Shown: in pieces, positions 61,272 through 64,000 of the stretch
How positions within the stretch are numbered: the stretch's first letter is position 1
How the letters are laid out: each line of letters starts with the position of its first letter
Assembly: GCA_024233935.1 (NCBI GenBank)
Contig: JACKOY010000010.1
Span: 1 to 64,000 of the forward strand
Length of the DNA stretch: 64,000 bases
Source: Spirochaetales bacterium
GTDB lineage: Bacteria > Spirochaetota > Leptospiria > Leptospirales > Leptonemataceae
Direction: 5' to 3'
Translations under genes and position numbers: made by a program
Notes under the pieces: model-generated
Told to the model about the DNA's origin: nothing
Databases searched by the model: none
Seen by the model: the letters and a program-made list of their open reading frames with translations, nothing else

Positions 61272-63089
61272 ATGCGGCGTTTGTTCGGCATTGTTATTGT
61301 TTCTCTCTGTTGCTCTTGTAGCTTGCGGACAGGTTCGCCATTGGAAGGCTGGCAGTTTCGTGCGCCGGGAAGCCAGGCCTGGCAGGGAATCGAGCGTCCC
61401 TGGAATCCTCCGGGGCGAAGAGGGACGGACTGGCATGAGTTTCGAGTTCGCATTGCCCCACATTCTCAGGGAACGCTCTTTCTTGAGAATGTCGACGAAG
61501 TGTTCAGTCTCAGCGTCGATGGTCGGAGAATCTACTCGTTTGGCGACATTGACTCTGAACGCTTCGCGTATCCCGGGTCCCCGTGGCATTTGATCGATTT
61601 GCCCGATGCATCTGAGGAGAGCACGCTTGTTTTTCGCATACGTTCGGCACACACAAACCTGGGCATTCTGGGAACTTCTCACATCACAACTGTACGAGAT
61701 GAGATGCACAATATGTTTCTGCGAGATGTCGATCGCATCATCGTAGTGTGCGTCATGCTTTCGCTCGGCCTTTTTTTGGTTTCTTTCGCCACGGTTCGCG
61801 GTCATGACTTCTTGATCTTTGTACCCCTTGGAATCTTTGCATGCTTGATGGGCTGCTGGATTCTCGGCACGACGCAGGTCAAACAGATTCTCTGGGATAG
61901 TCCACTGGTCTGGAAATATGTTGAACTAACTTCGATTTATCTGGTTCCGGCCGCAATAGTTGAGTTCCTGCGCCGCTCTATACGTCATGCAACGCGTCGC
62001 TGGTTGCTGGTTCTCTTCTGGATCCATGTTTTTTTTGCCGTGGCAGCGATCGTGCTCTCGTTGGCCGGCTTTGTGCGGTTGCCCCGCACCATCGCTCCGT
62101 TCAATTTGCTCCTCTTGATCACGATTGTCGTCTTTCTGGTGATGCTCGTGTTCTGGGTGCGCGTCGGCGATGAATCGGCCCGCGCCTTTGTCTACGGCAT
62201 ACTGGTTCTCGTTCTTTTTGCCGTGCATGACATACTGGCCAATCTGCTTTTGATTCCCTGGCAGCGCAGCGTCTCCCATTGGGGGGCCCTTGCGTTTACG
62301 ATCAATCTGTCCTTGCTTCTGATCCGTCGGGTTCAGGCGACGCGGCGGCTGCTCCATGAGTACTCGCTGGAAATGGATCTGGCCCGTTCCATGCAGAAGG
62401 CGCTCTTGCCCAGCCCCGCCATCTCGTGTCCGCGGCTGCGGGTATATGCACATTACGAACCGGCCCGCGATGTGGGGGGCGACTACTACGCCTTTGGCCC
62501 CAACGATGAGCGCTCCCTCGGCATTCTGGTTGCAGACGTGACCGGCCACGGGCTTTCGGCCTCGCTGATCGCCGGCATGGTCCAGACCGCCTTCATCGCG
62601 GCGCGCCAGCGGGGGACCGGGCCGGGTCGCACGCTGGAGAGCATGAACCACATTTTGTTCGGAAACGCCGCCGGCCAGGTCAGCACCGCGCTTCTGGTGC
62701 AAATCGATGTGAAGCACCGCCACGCGACGCTGGCCTGCGCCGGGCATCCGCCGGCCATTCTGCTCCGCCAGGGGCGCCTGACCGAAATCCACGCCCGCGG
62801 TCCGGCCCTGGGCTGGCGGCCGCGAATTCGACCCAACGAAGTGCGATTCGCCTATAAAGAAGGAGACCGCATGATTTTGTATACCGATGGACTGGTCGAG
62901 GCGCGCAATCCGGCCGGGCAGATCTTTGGCTTCGAAAAGCTTCTGAGTCTGGTGCAGAAATACGGGGCCGCACCGGCGCCCGACCTGGTGGAAGCTTTGC
63001 TTGCGGCGCTCAAGCGGTTCTGCCTGGACGATTCCCTGGAAGACGACGCTACCCTGCTGGTTGTGGATTTCTTGCCCGATCGGGTGTGA
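61272..63089 (+). CDS. Seven-helix membrane sensor with SpoIIE-type phosphatase domain
   Basis: 605 residues. Lipoprotein-like start LFGIVIVSLCCSC. Extracytoplasmic DISM-like beta domain (about 30-140: GTLFLENVDEVFSLSVDGRR), seven hydrophobic helices (about 155-365), a coiled linker (TRRLLHEYSLEMDLARSMQK), then a PP2C-SpoIIE domain: VGGDYYAFGP, ADVTGHGLSASLIA, CAGHPPAILL, LYTDGLVEA, EDDATLLVV. Unlike the two giant sensors it has no kinase or receiver. Direct membrane-signal-to-phosphatase coupling. Monocistronic or with the PP2C gene upstream (87-base gap). Confidence 0.93.
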   Translation: MRRLFGIVIVSLCCSCSLRTGSPLEGWQFRAPGSQAWQGIERPWNPPGRRGTDWHEFRVRIAPHSQGTLFLENVDEVFSLSVDGRRIYSFGDIDSERFAYPGSPWHLIDLPDASEESTLVFRIRSAHTNLGILGTSHITTVRDEMHNMFLRDVDRIIVVCVMLSLGLFLVSFATVRGHDFLIFVPLGIFACLMGCWILGTTQVKQILWDSPLVWKYVELTSIYLVPAAIVEFLRRSIRHATRRWLLVLFWIHVFFAVAAIVLSLAGFVRLPRTIAPFNLLLLITIVVFLVMLVFWVRVGDESARAFVYGILVLVLFAVHDILANLLLIPWQRSVSHWGALAFTINLSLLLIRRVQATRRLLHEYSLEMDLARSMQKALLPSPAISCPRLRVYAHYEPARDVGGDYYAFGPNDERSLGILVADVTGHGLSASLIAGMVQTAFIAARQRGTGPGRTLESMNHILFGNAAGQVSTALLVQIDVKHRHATLACAGHPPAILLRQGRLTEIHARGPALGWRPRIRPNEVRFAYKEGDRMILYTDGLVEARNPAGQIFGFEKLLSLVQKYGAAPAPDLVEALLAALKRFCLDDSLEDDATLLVVDFLPDRV

Positions 63090-63177
63090 AATTCCAGAGC
63101 AAAAGCGCGCGCGGTTTGCATCGCGAGGCGGTTTCCTTTTTCACTTTGCAAATGGCCGGCGGGCCCCAGCCTGCGTC

Positions 63178-64000
63178 ATGCAGGATATCCAGAAACTTGA
63201 ATCTGCCGGCGACTACAACGGCGTAATCAATGCAGTGCGGGAACGCGTCGCAAAAGATCGGCGGGCCTTTACCGATTCTTCCATCAAAGCCTGGTGCGGT
63301 CGACGCTGGCGCAATCTGTTTATCAACGAAGCTGTCAAGGATGAGACAGCCCTGAAGGCCGCGAGCGGGGGGCTTTTCTCTTTTGGTGATAAGCGCGGCG
63401 ACCGACAGAAAATCGCCGAACGATACCTGCGCGGAGATGGTCCGAATGAATGGAATGTGGAGATGCCCCTGGCCCAGGTGCCGGCTCTCAAGAATGTGAC
63501 TTTGCTTTTCTGTCCCGGCATGCTCAACGGCCTGCTCCCGGTACGGGCCTTCCAGGAAGCTCTGCCGGCAATAGAACAGAAGCACGGCTGGCCAATTTTG
63601 CGCGCGGATCTGCACCCCATGCGCGGTTGCGAAGCCAATATTGCCGACCTGGAAGCCGCCCTGGAACGTGGCACGGGTCTGGCCGCCGACTGCAGCGTCA
63701 TCCCGGCCGATCGGGCAAAAAAGCCAGGCGATGTATTTATCATTTCTTACAGCAAGGGCACTCCCGATGTGCTTCACCTGCTTGTGCGCCATCCGGAACT
63801 CAAGAGTCGCGTGCGCGCGATCTTTAACTGGGCCGGAGCGCCGGGCGGTTCGTACCTTGCCGACGATATCTACAACTCCGTCAAGGACCTGCCTATCGAT
63901 CTGGATCAGACCCCGGTCGGAAGGTTACTTACAACCGTGTCGCCTGTCATTCAAACCGAGTCGATGCGACGCCTGCCCGAGTTCGACATCAAGACCTGTG
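63178..64000 (+). CDS. Alpha/beta-hydrolase-like protein, 3' end beyond window
   Basis: Open frame from ATG 63178 to the window edge (274 codons visible). No signal peptide. A helical N-terminal half (QDIQKLESAGDYNGVINAVR) precedes a Rossmann-like core: VTLLFCPGMLNGLLPV (strand plus oxyanion-like loop), then DVFIISYSKGTPDVLHLL, where SYSKGT occupies the nucleophile-elbow position (GxSxG variant) and FNWAGAPGGSYLADD follows. This is compatible with a lipase/esterase-like fold, though the catalytic acid and His would lie further downstream. Moderate confidence in family, high in coding status. Confidence 0.75.
   Translation, partial: MQDIQKLESAGDYNGVINAVRERVAKDRRAFTDSSIKAWCGRRWRNLFINEAVKDETALKAASGGLFSFGDKRGDRQKIAERYLRGDGPNEWNVEMPLAQVPALKNVTLLFCPGMLNGLLPVRAFQEALPAIEQKHGWPILRADLHPMRGCEANIADLEAALERGTGLAADCSVIPADRAKKPGDVFIISYSKGTPDVLHLLVRHPELKSRVRAIFNWAGAPGGSYLADDIYNSVKDLPIDLDQTPVGRLLTTVSPVIQTESMRRLPEFDIKTC

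Overview
The window looks like chromosomal DNA of a moderately GC-rich spirochaete of the Leptospirales (Leptonema/Turneriella-like rather than a low-GC Leptospira). This is an inference from several signs. There is a DUF1564-type gene (39971-40498), a family I know essentially from Leptospira and relatives. Short relaxed lipoboxes such as FSSC and VAC occur on several lipoproteins. 7TMR-DISM sensor proteins and SpoIIE-type phosphatases are abundant, and there is a monomeric NADP isocitrate dehydrogenase. No rRNA, CRISPR array or complete insertion sequence is visible. One intact tRNA (Asn-GTT) is present.

Layout. (1) 1-9035 is a decaying defence island: a type III-like methyltransferase (cut by the window edge) and helicase/nuclease pair, a small HTH-like ORF, a frameshifted AlbA_2-type gene, a GmrSD-like DUF262/DUF1524 nuclease, and the last ~120 codons of an hsdR. 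It ends at tRNA-Asn (9037-9109), whose promoter and 5' part are duplicated ~230 bp away. (2) 9467-14864 holds a patatin-like lipase with a membrane partner, a lipoprotein, a fragment of an Old Yellow Enzyme gene, a cupin and an RRM RNA-binding protein. (3) 15370-31471 is bounded by two paralogous giant sensors (7TMR-DISM, histidine kinase, receiver, SpoIIE phosphatase in one chain). Between them lie icd, a TetR/acyltransferase-like divergent pair with a clear operator, an AT-rich alpha/beta hydrolase and secreted proteins of unknown function. (4) 31525-40498 is mostly metabolic and housekeeping: FAD monooxygenase, RlmN-like enzyme, YadGH-type ABC exporter, SDR, amine oxidase, a cyclic-nucleotide-binding/CPBP membrane fusion and the DUF1564 protein.

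(5) 40495-47922 is the most unusual part. A transmembrane Ser/Thr kinase and a lipoprotein with four PPC-like repeats are transcribed away from a compact five-gene set: zinc-ribbon FHA protein, TolR-like protein A, MotA/TolQ/ExbB-type channel subunit, TolR-like protein B, and an exported papain-family protease. The two TolR-like proteins share an N-terminal membrane helix with an aspartate at residue 15 and carry coiled coils and YfaP/DUF2135-like outer domains. I read this as a candidate phospho-regulated, ion-motive-force-driven envelope machine coupled to a protease. I do not recognise it as a described system.

(6) 47924-57959 holds CorA and a CAP-domain lipoprotein, then a tightly overlapping five-gene operon (sphingomyelin-synthase-like PAP2 protein, exported serine protease, two unknown envelope proteins, NmrA-like oxidoreductase). 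A second member of the secreted family found at 22017, a membrane-tethered LuxR-type regulator, a small lipoprotein and a Bcr/CflA-type exporter follow. (7) 58050-64000 has an SDR and three separate PP2C-fold phosphatases (GAF-SpoIIE, soluble PP2C, 7TM-SpoIIE), and ends inside an alpha/beta-hydrolase-like gene. With the kinase, FHA protein and hybrid sensors, much of the window is devoted to Ser/Thr and His-Asp phospho-signalling at the envelope.
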